Counted from the first letter of the stretch, positions 27,375 through 37,481 are shown. The stretch is 64,000 nt of DNA from Diacronema lutheri (GCA_019448385.1 JAGTXO010000003.1:1488001-1552000), one strand, 5' to 3'. Notes: generated by a model from the letters alone, not told the origin. Translations and numbers: made by a program.

Positions 27375-29015
27375 TCATGTAGTCCTTGCACGTGGCGGCT
27401 CGATCGCCACGTCGATGGGAGACGCCAGCACGGCGTCGGTCATCCCGGCCGATTTCCAAGCATGGGCGATGTGCACAGCACGCCAGAGGTGCGCAAGCCG
27501 CGCGCGAACGCTGCTTAGCGCCGTGTCGCCGCGCCTGCCATTGCACACGGCCGCGCCGCTGGTTACATGCGCAGCACCAGGCGGCTGTGCGAAGAGCGCA
27601 TTGCGGACGAACGCGGTCGCGTTGGCGCATGCAATCGCCTGCGCGCACGTGCGCACAAGCCGCGGCAGCGTGCTTTGCCGGTAGATCGTCGCAAGGGGAA
27701 ACATTGGGCCCGACTTGGTGTGAGCGAGGAGACGCGGCATTGGCGCATCGCCATCCAGCTCTCCGCGCGCGCCCGCGCGCAGCACGCTCCGCTCGAGCTG
27801 CGCGCGCACTGCTGGCCAGCGTGCGCGCGATGCGGCTCGCGAGAACATCCAAGCGTTGCTCTCGCCCGCCAGCCGAAAGCCGTTGTAGTTGCCCGCCAGC
27901 TCGGTCGACCACGCCACGGGCCACCCGCTGCGCTCGTCAAAGCCGGGCATCCCGTGCGTGGCGCGCAGCTCGCGCGCGGTGCGCGCGAGGCAATCCGCCT
28001 GCGTGCGTGTGTCGTTCTCGGCCCACGCCCAATGCGGTGGCAGGCAGGGCGACGTGACGCCGTCCCATGCGCGCGTGTGCCACGGTGGCGCGCCCGGGCC
28101 CGCGGCGAGCGTGGCCGCAAACCGGAGGGCCATCTCGATGGCGGCCTGGTTGAATGCGCCCTGGTCGCCCCACAGGACGGTCCTGCCGCGCAGCGCATGC
28201 CAACGCTCAACAAACCATGCGCCGCCCGCCGTGTTGCGCACAGCAAAGATGCACGCGCACTGCGCGCTCGCGAGCTCGTCCGCCGGACTGCCCGCCGCGC
28301 GGCTGCCCAGGACGACGAGGTCCGTGCTCGGCGACGCGACGCGCGCGAGGAGCTGCGCGGGGCTGGTGGGCAGGCTGAGGAAGAGCGCGTCCGCGTCGAA
28401 CCAAACCACCCACTGCGCGTGCGGCAAGTAGCGTCGAAGCAGCTCGACCTTCATCCAAAACGGGTGGTACGGCGGCGGCCGCCGGAGCCGCTCCTCGGCG
28501 GGCGCGCCCGGCTGCGCCTTCCAGTGGTGCAGCGCGGCGCCACGCAGCCCCACGTCTGTGCGCGGGAACGAGCCTGAATCAGTCCGCTCGATGTAGAGCG
28601 TCAGGTTATGCAGCGCCGCAAAGCAGCGCCAGTTCTGCTCGAAGAGCAAGGCCTGCTCGCCGGCGGAGCTCGGCCATCCGTCCAGCTCGCGGCGAATTGA
28701 CTGGCGGTAGCCGTTCGCCATCATCGTGACAAGCGTCACCTGCGTCGCGAGTGCGGGAGACAACACCGCCCGCTGCACCATGTCGCGCGCCGCGATCACC
28801 GTGCCAACGCTCGCCGCCGCGAGCACAGCGCAGGCGAGCCAGGCCGCTCGAGACGCGCACGCCGGCGCGGCGGGCGGCATGCCAGCCAACAGTCCGGCCC
28901 GGGCGGCCATAAGGAGGCGCGTGTCGTCCTGCGCGGGCGCGGGCGCGCCCGAAAGCAACCGCTCCTCGTCCTCCATGCTGCGTCCGGGCCAGCCGCTCCT
29001 CGTCTTCACCTCCAT
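27375..29015 (-). CDS. Type II Golgi glycosyltransferase, GT34-like
   Basis: The 546-residue protein has a short cytosolic tail, a transmembrane anchor at about 57-78 (AAWLACAVLAAASVGTVIAA) and a lumenal catalytic domain. The region RYLPHAQWVVWFDADALFLS contains the DxD metal-binding motif (Asp at about 206-208) in the WxWxDxDA context of GT34 enzymes, which include xyloglucan xylosyltransferases and galactomannan galactosyltransferases. HPFWMKVELL, LWGDQGAFNQAAI and ELAGNYNGFRLAGES support the assignment. It probably uses a UDP-sugar to decorate cell-surface polysaccharide or scale glycans; the exact sugar cannot be told. A sulfotransferase gene lies next to it on the same strand, which fits a shared role in surface glycan modification. 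Confidence 0.82.
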   Translation of the reverse strand: MEVKTRSGWPGRSMEDEERLLSGAPAPAQDDTRLLMAARAGLLAGMPPAAPACASRAAWLACAVLAAASVGTVIAARDMVQRAVLSPALATQVTLVTMMANGYRQSIRRELDGWPSSAGEQALLFEQNWRCFAALHNLTLYIERTDSGSFPRTDVGLRGAALHHWKAQPGAPAEERLRRPPPYHPFWMKVELLRRYLPHAQWVVWFDADALFLSLPTSPAQLLARVASPSTDLVVLGSRAAGSPADELASAQCACIFAVRNTAGGAWFVERWHALRGRTVLWGDQGAFNQAAIEMALRFAATLAAGPGAPPWHTRAWDGVTSPCLPPHWAWAENDTRTQADCLARTARELRATHGMPGFDERSGWPVAWSTELAGNYNGFRLAGESNAWMFSRAASRARWPAVRAQLERSVLRAGARGELDGDAPMPRLLAHTKSGPMFPLATIYRQSTLPRLVRTCAQAIACANATAFVRNALFAQPPGAAHVTSGAAVCNGRRGDTALSSVRARLAHLWRAVHIAHAWKSAGMTDAVLASPIDVAIEPPRARTT

Positions 29016-29252
29016 GCACGTTGGCCGACGGCGCGCCTCATCACGTGTTCCAGGTTCGCCACCAGGTCACTCGTTCCGTACTCACGACTGAAACTCTGAC
29101 AGATACCCTGATTACCACCGCCCTTCCTGGTCATCCCCATACAGGGTTTTTAAAAAGATTCTTCACTTTGCCACGAGATGGGCAGCCCGATTGCAGCGTG
29201 GGCCGTTCGGATGGACGTCGGACGTCCATGTGAGGGAGCGGGAGGGAAGAAA

Positions 29253-29309
<57 letters not shown>

Positions 29310-29446
29310 GGGGGGGGGAAAGGGGGGGAAGGAGAAGCAAGTCAAGGCCTAAAATGCGAACCCCGGCCCCGAATTCTACTTTGATCGGCCAAGGATGCCA
29401 ACGGGCCCGACCCCGGAAGGCGGGCAATTTGATAAGCTCGCACACA
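29016..29446. other. Intergenic region with 56-nt poly-G run
   Basis: This stretch separates two minus-strand genes and has no coding frame that I trust; the frames seen only translate the homopolymer. It holds an uninterrupted G run at 29253-29308 followed by shorter G runs to about 29330. The part next to the GT gene start (29100-29160) is relatively AT-rich and may be its promoter. Confidence 0.7.
29253..29328. repeat. Poly-G homopolymer tract
   Basis: There are 56 consecutive G, then AGGGGGGGG, AAA and further G runs. It is the longest homopolymer in the window; such tracts can form G-quadruplexes and are hard to size by sequencing. Confidence 0.95.
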
Positions 29447-30601
29447 TCACATTGTGCCGTCAATGAGCCCGCGTGCGGTCAGTGCGCTCGCCGGGCTGAA
29501 CGGGGTCGAGAACATGTGCTCGGCCACCGGGCGGTGGAGCAGCGCGATGAGCGAATCAACGTGTGGCCAGTAGAATTTGGTGAGCGCAGCACGCACCGTC
29601 ACGTTGAAGACGGCCTGCCCCATCGACCACGAGTTCTTGTGCGCCGCCGCGAGCCTCTGTCTTTGGCGCGCGCCGGGCTTCGACGCGCCGGCCTGCGCGC
29701 GCGCGTGCACCGCCGGCGCGCCCGAGCGCCGTCCTTGGCCGATGAACGCCGCCAGGTCGTGCAACACCTCGCCTGTGCGCTTGATGTACCCGCCGAATGT
29801 GACGAGCGCGAGCTGGCTCGCAGGGAACCAGCGCAGCCATTCTGCAATCTGAGGCGCGTACAAGCCGCCCGTGAGCGCGTCGTACAGCGGCGGGTGGAGC
29901 CTGCGGCACGGGGAAGCCCACAGCTCGTCGGACTCAGTTGTCAGCCCGTGGGAAGCCGCGCAGGCGCGCAGCTCGCGCAGGCTGACGTGCACGAACTCGT
30001 CAAGCGACAGGTTGCCGTGCCCACGCCACGCGCCGATGTGCCCGTACCACGAGAGCACGCGGTCGGTCGGGTTGCGTACGATGACGATCACGCGCAGCGC
30101 GCGCCTGTGGCCGATGTACGCTGCGTGCACGCGCGCGGCCATGCCCGGGAAGTACAGGTACTCGGGCGTTGCGTCGATGGCGTAGCGCGCGCGCGCGCCG
30201 CGCGTGCACGTCGGGTAGTGCGAAACATAAAAGGCCATCCCTTGTCGGAAGCGCTCGTCTTGGTCAAAGAAGTGCTGCTCCTTGACAAAGTAGCCCGGCT
30301 CAAGGCCCGGCGTGGGGCGCGCCTTCAACGTCCCTTCGACTTGCGTGACCAGATCGAACCAGAGCGACGAGCTGCCACACTTCTGCGCGCCCACCAAGAG
30401 GATGGTAGGCGCAACATGGCCGTGCAAACAGAGCGACGCGGGCACGCCCATGGGCAGGTGGCGGTTTCTGCTCGCCGCGCTGCCGGTCGGCGTTCCTAGC
30501 GCTGCCTGGGCGTTCGATGGCCCCGTCTGCGCGCGCCCAACGCCGAGCGCGGCGAGGAGCGCGGCGATGGTCGCCGACGAGCGCGGCCTGCGTCGCAGCA
30601 T
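29447..30601 (-). CDS. Carbohydrate-type sulfotransferase (PAPS-dependent)
   Basis: The 384-residue protein has an N-terminal hydrophobic leader (ATIAALLAALGVGRAQ) for secretory routing. The PAPS-binding 5'-PSB loop is LLVGAQKCGSSSLW at about 66-79 and the 3'-PB motif is RVIVIVRNPTDRVLSWYGH at about 165-183. GYFVKEQHFFD, TPEYLYFPG and ARLHPPLYDALTGGLYAPQI also match Golgi heparan/chondroitin-type sulfotransferases. It transfers sulfate from PAPS to a sugar or similar lumenal acceptor. Its length and motif spacing are normal for the family. The next gene on the same strand, at 27375, is a glycosyltransferase. Confidence 0.9.
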   Translation of the reverse strand: MLRRRPRSSATIAALLAALGVGRAQTGPSNAQAALGTPTGSAASRNRHLPMGVPASLCLHGHVAPTILLVGAQKCGSSSLWFDLVTQVEGTLKARPTPGLEPGYFVKEQHFFDQDERFRQGMAFYVSHYPTCTRGARARYAIDATPEYLYFPGMAARVHAAYIGHRRALRVIVIVRNPTDRVLSWYGHIGAWRGHGNLSLDEFVHVSLRELRACAASHGLTTESDELWASPCRRLHPPLYDALTGGLYAPQIAEWLRWFPASQLALVTFGGYIKRTGEVLHDLAAFIGQGRRSGAPAVHARAQAGASKPGARQRQRLAAAHKNSWSMGQAVFNVTVRAALTKFYWPHVDSLIALLHRPVAEHMFSTPFSPASALTARGLIDGTM

Positions 30602-30699
30602 CGACGGGCGCGCGAATGGCTACGGCCGTTACGGAAAGCACGTTTTGAGGAGACCTCTGCGCCCTGCGGCCAGTGTCGGACGCTCTTACGACGCGAGTG

Positions 30700-31829
30700 T
30701 CAGACGAGCCCGTGATGCGCGAGCAGCGCGCGGAAGGAGATGAACAAATCCTCGTTGCCCGGCCCAAAGATCTGCCGCGCCCGCTCGAGCGTCGCGTCGC
30801 GACTTTGCGTGTGGTCGTTGAGCGACTTGATGTTGGCGAGGAACTGGTTGAATTGCTCATATGACAGTCGCGAGCGCGCGAGGCGGAAGAAGTCCTTCCC
30901 GTCGACGTAGGCCGCCGAGCCAGCGCCGGCGCCGAGGCCGGACATGGGCGACGTGGGCGTCGAGCGTCCGTACCCACTTGCGGCGGCTGTGGGCTGCGAC
31001 ATGGCGGAGCCGCGGTAGCTCGCGCCCGCACCGGCTAAGGATGGCGCGTATACGCTGCTGCCAGCTTGGTGGGGCCTTGTGCTGCTCGGCAGCGGCGATC
31101 GAGCATGGCTCGTGCTGCCGTACGGTGGCTGCTCGCGTCTGCGCGGTGGCGAGAGTGGTGCAGGCAAGCCCGCGTCGTGCGCGAAGGGGCCCTCTTGTCG
31201 GATGCTCGTGATGATCGACTGCTTGAAGCTGGTGGATTGGGTGGGGGCGGATTGGGTGGCGGGGTGGCGGGGGGGTGGGGGGGGGGGGGGGGGGGGATAG
31301 GGCGGTGACGCGACGCGGCGCCGCACACCCGACCAGGCGATTGGCGCGCCGGCCGCCGTAAGCCGCGCGGTGCCACTGCCGGGGCGCGCGCGCTCGCGCC
31401 CGCCTGCGGCTTCCACCTGTCAAGCTTGGTGAGGTCCTTTTGCAGCGCGCGTACGGTGAGCTCGAGCTGAGCCTTGTCCGACTCGAGCTCTCTCATCGTG
31501 GAGAGGATGGAGGCGTTCTCCCGCTCGATCTCGTGATTGCGCTGATCAGTCGAGCGCAGCACCGCCACCTCACGCTGCAGGTCGTGCAGCCGCTGCTCGA
31601 CAGCGAGCTTTTCGCGGTGCGCGTCCTGCGCGCGGGCGTCCGCGGCGCTCGCGTCACCCTCGAGCTCGCGCACGCGGCGGGTGGCCGCTGCGGCGAGGTC
31701 CTGCTGCTCCTGTCCCCACGCACGCAACGCGCCGAGCTCCGCCTCGAGCGCTCGTCCGCGCTCGACGTACGCGTTCTCGATCGCTCGTAGGCCGTTGCGG
31801 AGCACCGCGTCATGGTCGGCGACGGACAT
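30700..31829 (-). CDS. Homologue of plant At4g15545 protein (2 exons)
   Basis: Exon 1 is 31417-31829 and exon 2 is 30700-31228; the 188-nt intron splits a Ser codon (phase 2), giving LTKLDSFKQSIITSI. The 313-residue product starts MSVADHDAVL and has a coiled coil (ESDKAQLELTVRALQKDL), a Pro/Ser-rich linker and a conserved C-terminal domain: DGKDFFRLARSRLSYEQFNQ, NIKSLNDHTQSRDATLE and FGPGNEDLFISFRALL. Both ends match the At4g15545 family, found in plants and many protists, whose function is not established. The intron carries a run of 20 C (minus strand) shortly before the acceptor, serving as its pyrimidine tract. Confidence 0.9.
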
Positions 31830-31946
31830 GTTCAAACTTCAAAAAAAGGACAACCTGTTGGCTTTGATTCAGCACCCAATTTCACTTCCGGGCGCGTGGC
31901 GTGTCGGAGACCCGAGCTCGGACGAGGCCACACTCTCCCCGCTGGC

Positions 31947-34900
31947 TCAGACGATGCGCCACTGCATCACGCAGCAGTCATGCCCGCCGGCTGTGAGAAG
32001 CACCTCGTCATCTGCAGTGAAGCGCGCACGCACAACGTGGTTTGAATGGCCAAGCGCGACGATCGCCGACGCCGCCTCGCGCACGCACGGCCAGCGCACG
32101 AGGCGGACGCGTCCGAACTCATCCACCGTCGCGAGCACGTCGAGCGCGTCCGACGAGCGCACGACCTCGAGGATCTCGGTGCTGTCAGAGTCGCAGATGC
32201 CGCGCACAGGCCAGCCGAGAGGGCAGGTCCAAGACGACCACTCAACATCGCGGCATGCTGAGGCGGAGATTGGGTGGCCGCTCGAAGGCACGGTCCAGTG
32301 AAGGTGCTCGAGGTCACCTGCGTGCCGACGCCATTGCGTGCAGTCAATGGGGCGCGCAACGGGTGCACGGCGGAGGGGGGGAGGGGATGCGAGCAGGTGA
32401 TGCGGGGAGGCAAAGCGCAGCTTCGCCGCAAGCGGCCCTGGCCCGTATGCGCGCGCAGAGCTGGGCGCCGCATGCGCGCGCGGCATGGCGCCGCGACTGC
32501 GCACCCGAGCTCGACTGCAGTTTGGAGCCGTCTGCCGCCCAGTCAATTTGAACGACTGGGCCAGTGTGGCCCTTGCACACCCCGACTAGTGCGAGGTCCT
32601 CTCCGCGCAGAAGGTCGATCGAGCCGTCCTTGCAGCCGGCGGCGAGGTGAGCCCCGTCTGGCGCCCACTTGACCTCGAGAACGCTCTCCTAACATGCGCA
32701 CACAGCCCGGGGGGGGGGGGGGGGGGGGGGGATGGGACGCTCAGCGCATGAGCCGTGCACGCGCGCTGGTGCTGTGAGCGGAACGCCGCCCGACGCGCGC
32801 CGACCGCCGCTGCGTGCAACGTGCTCGCCTGCCTTGCGAGCGTCGAGCCGTGCGCGCGCAAGCAAGGCAGGCAGACAGGGCATGTGAGCAGGCAGGCAAG
32901 CAAGGCAGGCAGACAGGGCATGTGAGGCAGGCAGGCAAGCAAGGTGGGCAGACAGGGCATGTGAGGCAGGCAGGCAAGCAAGGCAGGCAGGCAGGGCATG
33001 TGAGGCAGGCAAGCAAGGCAGGCAGACAGGGCATGTGAGGCAGGCAGGCAAGCAAGGCAGGCAGACAGGGCATGTGAGGCAGGCAGGCAGGCAAGGTGGG
33101 CATGTGAGGCGCTCACGTCGCGCCGTTTGATCGACGCAAGCGGCTCAAGGGAGTCGGAGGCGAGCACGAGGACCGAGCCGTTGATGAGGCCGACGGCGAG
33201 CTTGTCCGCGCGAGGGTGCCAGTCAACGCACCCGGCCTCCTCGGAGAGCGTGCACGAGGAGATGGGCCAGCGGTTCGCCGCCGACCACACGCGCACCGTG
33301 CGGTCCGTGGAGCACGACGCGAAGCGCGACGCGTCGTTCGGGTCGGTCGTGAGGCCCGTGAGCGCGCCCTGGCTGCCGTGTGCCTGCATCCACACCTGCG
33401 CGACACCCGAGCCGAGCGCGATCTCGCGGATGGAACCGTCTGAGCAGCCGACGAGCACCGAGCCGCCGCACTCCGCCACCTCCGCGGCGCGCGAGCCGTC
33501 GACGGTTCCGGCGGGCGCGCGGCTGCCAAGGGGGACGAGGGAGCGGATCGCGGGCAGCTCGCAGCCGTGCTCCTGCCGGTCGTCGAGCGCGCGCGAGAGC
33601 ATGTGAGTATGGGACGAGTCCCACAGGGCGAGGACGCCATGCTTATCGCCCGAGACGAGGTGCGCGCCTTCGAGGATGGCGACTGAGTAGACGGGCGAGT
33701 CGTGCGCGCCGCGCAGCTTGGTCTGCACCTCCTGCCCCTTCCAGATGAGCACGTCGCCCGAGACACAGCCGGTCGCCGCTTGCCCGTCCGGCGTGTACGC
33801 AATGCACAGGAGCGTCTGCGGCTGCCCGCCCACGCCACAGCCTACGCGACCGAAGACGCCCGTCCGCTTGGAGATGATCAGCGCGGGCGCGGTGATCGCG
33901 GCGAGCTGCGGCACTGTGGCCGGGTTGCGCTCGGCAGGGGGCAGCTCGATGCGGAAGATCTTGTACGCCTTGACGCCCGCGATCGAGAGCACATCGCGAT
34001 GCACCGGGTCGAAGGCGATGGCAAAGAGCGGCTCGTTGTGTGCCTGCGCGGCCCGGGGGTGGAGGGGGCGGGGGCGGTGGGGGGCACGAAGTGCGGGCGG
34101 CGCGGACAGGCGTGCCAGTGGCGCGAGGCGCGTCGTTGGAGTTCGCGACAGGCGCAGTTGCAGACGCAGGCGCGGTGCGATGCGGGCACGGCGCATTGCG
34201 GCGCGGCACGGCGCGCGCTCGCCGCACCTTGACTGAGACGAGGGGCGCCTGTCTGCGCCAATCCCAGATCACCAGAGTCCGGTGGTTGTCCAGTCCGACG
34301 GACGCGAGCCAGAGGCCGTCGAGCGAGAAGGCGAGGAGGCCAACGCCGCGCTCGTGCTGCGTGTCCGGCAGGACCGCCGCGTGCTCGCAGCCCTGCAGCG
34401 CCCAGATGTGGATCCGCGGCCTGCGACCCACCTCCCCGGACGCGAGGAAGATGGCGCCGTCGGGCGATGGCGGCGCAGCCGCGACGCACAGCACGTCCTC
34501 GTCATGGCGGCCGTAGAACGTTTGCTCGTTGGAGCGCGAGTCAAGCACGACGCACAGCCGCGCGGCCGCGTACACGACCACGTCGGGCGAGACGACGACG
34601 AGAGGGTTGTTCACGTTGAGACCCGGAGTGTGCGTCCGGTAGCCGTAGACGTGCTCGAGCTGGGGCGTCACGTCAGGCGGCAGGCCGGCGAGCTGCGCGT
34701 CGCCCACCGCGCTCGCGCCGCCGGTGGGCGGATAGCCTGCCACATACTTGCCGCGCATCAAATAGCGCACCGATTGAGTGCCCTCGTCAGCGGCGCCGGT
34801 GCCGCGCGGCGGAGGCGAGATCGCGACGCGACTTCCGCTCGTGGCCGACTCCGCCTGCCACGGCGCCGCGGCGGAGGAGATGCGACGCTCGTATGGCAGC

Positions 34901-35161
34901 GCGCCGGCGGAAATGGAGGCACACGAGCCGCGGCGAGCCGAGGTCGGCGCGGCTGGCGAGCGCGGCGTGCTCGAAGCGCGGCGCGCGGCGGAGGGCGCGG
35001 TGGCACTGTCGAGCCTGAGCATGGGTGGGGAATGGCCGCCGTTCGCATGCGTTCGCGCGAGCGGGGTTGCGGCCGCGGACGAGCTCGAGCGCGGCGCGGG
35101 CGCGGCGACGTGCAGCCCGCCGTTCCCTTCCGCGCTCTTGGGCGTGCCCTCGGCCGGCGCG

Positions 35162-35211
<50 letters not shown>

Positions 35212-35739
35212 AGCGGCAAGAAGGCGGCCGATTTGTTCCTCGAGGTCGACGATCGCGCGACGCTGCGCCTCGATCATGTGCTCGTGCCGCGCGACCGTCG
35301 CGCGCAGCTCGCGCAGCGATTCCGTGCCGATGGCGTGGCTCACCACCGGCCCGTCAGCCGGCGCGCTCGGCTCGTGCCTCGAGAGCGCGTTGGGCGAGAG
35401 GAGAGTTGCCGCGGGCTTGGCGGCGGCCGGCTCACGGCGCAGCGCCGGCGATACAGCTCGGGGAGCCTCGCGCACCACCTCGATCGACTTCGGCACGATG
35501 ATCGAAGCGACCGCGCCGACCGGTGGCGGCGTCGACGCCGCCTCCTCCTTGGCCGCAGCCCGCGCCCAGGGCGCCAACGGGAGTTGCTCGGCGCGGGCAG
35601 GCGGCGCAATTTCGCGCTTCTGCTCAGCGTGCACGTCCACCGCGCTGTCAGCAGCGGGCGCGGGCACGTAGCCCTCGTCCTCCGGCCCGAGCGCAAAGTC
35701 GGACGCATCGAACAGGCCGTGGGTGATGACGAGCGGCAT
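31947..35739 (-). CDS. EML: EML family microtubule-associated WD40 protein (4 exons)
   Basis: Exons are 34228-35739, 33117-34043, 32505-32688 and 31947-32317, with introns of 184, 428 and 187 nt; phases 0, 0 and 1 all fit. The product is about 997 residues. The N-terminus has a coiled coil (HEMIEAQRRAIVDLEEQIGR) and a polyQ run. The HELP region (SVRYLMRGKYVAGYPPTG, then LEHVYGYRTH) at about 320-380 precedes tandem beta-propellers with WD40 strands such as RTLVIWDWRR, GVLALWDSS, DRTVRVWSA and CCVMQWRIV. EWSSWTCPLGWPVRGI is the typical penultimate EML strand. Family members bind tubulin through HELP and the propellers. The start ATG is preceded by TTTGAA and an A/T-rich promoter shared with BUD13. 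Confidence 0.92.
32870..33110. repeat. 39-bp minisatellite in EML intron 2
   Basis: Six to seven imperfect tandem copies of a unit of about 39 bp fill most of the 428-nt intron (unit begins GCATGTGAGGCAGGCAGGCA and ends with GGCAGACAGG). Copies differ by small indels of the GGCA motif. A 24-nt G run at about 32709-32732 lies between the array and the 3' splice site. Confidence 0.9.
35164..35211 (-). repeat. CAG repeat encoding polyglutamine in EML
   Basis: About 16 pure CAG codons lie directly after the N-terminal coiled coil, the same position relative to a coiled coil as in the membrane-protein gene at 20978-24054. Confidence 0.95.
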
Positions 35740-35849
35740 TTTCAAACAAAATATTTTATTGCGCTACAAAAGGTCCACCCGCGCTTTCAAAAAGGCGGCA
35801 CCTCGCGAGGCCGGCCGCCATCGCTTGCAGGTGGACTTGCGGGCCGCGC
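35740..35849. promoter_or_regulatory. Bidirectional promoter region between EML and BUD13
   Basis: The 110 bp between two divergent start codons contain an A/T-rich core (AAACAAAATATTTTATTG at 35744-35761), conspicuous against the GC-rich surroundings. It is the only space available for both promoters. Confidence 0.55.
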
Positions 35850-37481
35850 ATGGACGAGTACCTGCGCAAGCACTACGGCGCGGGCGACGGCGAGGGCGAG
35901 GCGGCGAAAAGGCACAAGCACAAGCGAAAGCGTGAGCGGCACGACAAGCCTGCGGGCCTGCGCGTCGTCGACGCCGATGCGCTGGTCGCCGTCCCCGCGG
36001 GCCGTGGCGACCTCGACAGCGTTGGCCGGCGGCCTCTCGGGTTCGAGGTCAAAGACGCAAACGAGCTGCTGCGTATCCAAGCGCGCGAGGGGTCCAGGCA
36101 GACCGATGCACCACGCGAGCGCCACACGGGGATTGGCGAGTGGGTTTCGCTCGCAAACGGTGGCGGCGATGCTCACGGCGGCACGGACAGAGCGCTAGGT
36201 GACGACGATCCAAGCCCGCCACGCCGCGCACGGCACGACAGCCCCGATCCGAGCCCGCCACGCCGCGCACGGCACGACAGCCCCGATCCGAGCCCGCCGC
36301 GCCGCGCACGGCACGACAGCCCCGATCCGAGCCCGCCACGCCGCGCACGGCACGACAGCCCCGATCCGAGCCCGCCGCGCCGCGCACGGCACGACAGCCC
36401 CGACCCGAGCCCGCCGCGCCGCGCGCGGCACGACAGCCCCGACCCGAGTCCGCCGCGCCGCGCACGGCACGACAGCGGCGACCCGAGTCCGCCGCGCCGC
36501 GCACGGCACGACAGCCCCGACCCGAGCCCGCCGCGCCGCGCACGGCACGACAGCCCCGATCCGAGCCCGCCGCGCCGCGCACGGCACGACAGCCCCGACC
36601 CGAGCCCGCCGCGCCGCGCGCGGCACGACAGCCCCGACCCGAGTCCGCCGCGCCGCGCACGGCACGACAGCGGCGACCCGAGTCCGCCGCGCCGCGCACG
36701 GCACGACAGCCCCGACCCGAGCCCGCCGCGCCGCGCACGGCACGACAGCGGCGAGGCGGAAGGGCGCGACGTACGGCCCCCACGCCGCGACGTTGCGGCG
36801 GTCGAGCGGCCTGCCGCCGCCGCTGCGCGCGCTCCCCCGCCGCCGCCTCCGCCGCCGCCGCCGGCCGCACTACCGCAGCAGGCGGCCGCTCGCACATTCA
36901 GCGCGCCTGGCTTGCACACAGCTGTACAGAGCGAGGTCGCCGCTCTGCAGGCCGAGCGCGCGGCGAGCGCACGCGCCGCTGACGCGTCGGCGCTCGGCGC
37001 GGCGGCTGAGACAGTCTATCGCGACAAGCATGGGCGCAAGCTTAACTACCTGACTGAGATGATGCGCAACCAGGAGGGCGGCGCGGCGCGCAAGGCGGAC
37101 GCGACGCCCGCGTGGGGCGGCGGACTGCGCCAGCAGCAGGAGGAGGCGGAGCGCGCCGCGTACAGCCAGCGCGAGGCTGCGAAGCCGTTCGCTCGGTACG
37201 CGGACGACGCCGACCTCAACGAGCGCATGCGGCACGTCGAACGATGGGGCGATCCGCTTGCCGGCCGCGTGGGCGCGGACAAGGCCCGCGCGGCGGCCGC
37301 GGCGCTTCGCCCAAAATACCGCGGGCCCGCCGCGCCGCCCAACCGTTTCGGGCTGCAGCCGGGCCACCGGTGGGATGGCGTCGATCGCTCGAACGGCTTT
37401 GAGCGCGACTTTTTCAAAATGCAGGCCAACGCGGGGCTGCGCAGGGAAGAGGCGTACAAGTGGAGCACCGAGGACATGTGA
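35850..37481 (+). CDS. BUD13: BUD13/Cwc26 pre-mRNA splicing factor (RES complex)
   Basis: The 543-residue protein starts MDEYLRKHYG followed by a Lys-rich stretch, as BUD13 proteins do. Residues 120-301 are 14 tandem copies of a 13-residue Arg/Ser/Pro unit (DPSPPRRARHDSP), analogous to the repeats in animal BUD13. The conserved C-terminus holds ETVYRDKHGRKLNYLTEM, KPFARYADDADLNERM and NRFGLQPGHRWDGVDRSNG, then FERDFFKMQ. BUD13 forms the RES complex with Snu17 and Pml1 in the activated spliceosome. It fits a genome with many short introns. The start is the first ATG; the gene shares a 110-bp promoter region with EML. Confidence 0.95.
   Translation: MDEYLRKHYGAGDGEGEAAKRHKHKRKRERHDKPAGLRVVDADALVAVPAGRGDLDSVGRRPLGFEVKDANELLRIQAREGSRQTDAPRERHTGIGEWVSLANGGGDAHGGTDRALGDDDPSPPRRARHDSPDPSPPRRARHDSPDPSPPRRARHDSPDPSPPRRARHDSPDPSPPRRARHDSPDPSPPRRARHDSPDPSPPRRARHDSGDPSPPRRARHDSPDPSPPRRARHDSPDPSPPRRARHDSPDPSPPRRARHDSPDPSPPRRARHDSGDPSPPRRARHDSPDPSPPRRARHDSGEAEGRDVRPPRRDVAAVERPAAAAARAPPPPPPPPPPAALPQQAAARTFSAPGLHTAVQSEVAALQAERAASARAADASALGAAAETVYRDKHGRKLNYLTEMMRNQEGGAARKADATPAWGGGLRQQQEEAERAAYSQREAAKPFARYADDADLNERMRHVERWGDPLAGRVGADKARAAAAALRPKYRGPAAPPNRFGLQPGHRWDGVDRSNGFERDFFKMQANAGLRREEAYKWSTEDM
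36207..36752 (+). repeat. 39-bp coding minisatellite, 14 copies, in BUD13
   Basis: Fourteen perfect-length 39-bp units encode DPSPPRRARHDS followed by Pro or Gly. The Gly variant occurs in units 7, 12 and 14. Units 5-8 and 10-13 share the same silent and coding variants, including a GCGCGG variant in units 6 and 11, so a five-unit block of 195 bp was duplicated as a whole. Confidence 0.95.

Noticed and set aside
29160-29345. Open frames rich in Pro or Gly across the G run
   Set aside because: They only translate the homopolymer.
30861-31308. Small plus-strand frames across the intron of the At4g15545-like gene
   Set aside because: Low complexity and antisense to a well-supported spliced gene.
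32870-33110. Repeat array read as a CRISPR array or as a coding repeat
   Set aside because: There are no unique spacers, and the array lies between a good donor and acceptor of the EML gene; joining the exons restores the WD40 protein.
36049-36919. Minus-strand open frames of 180-280 codons across the BUD13 repeat
   Set aside because: They are antisense translations of a 39-bp periodic array, open because the unit has no stop in any frame.
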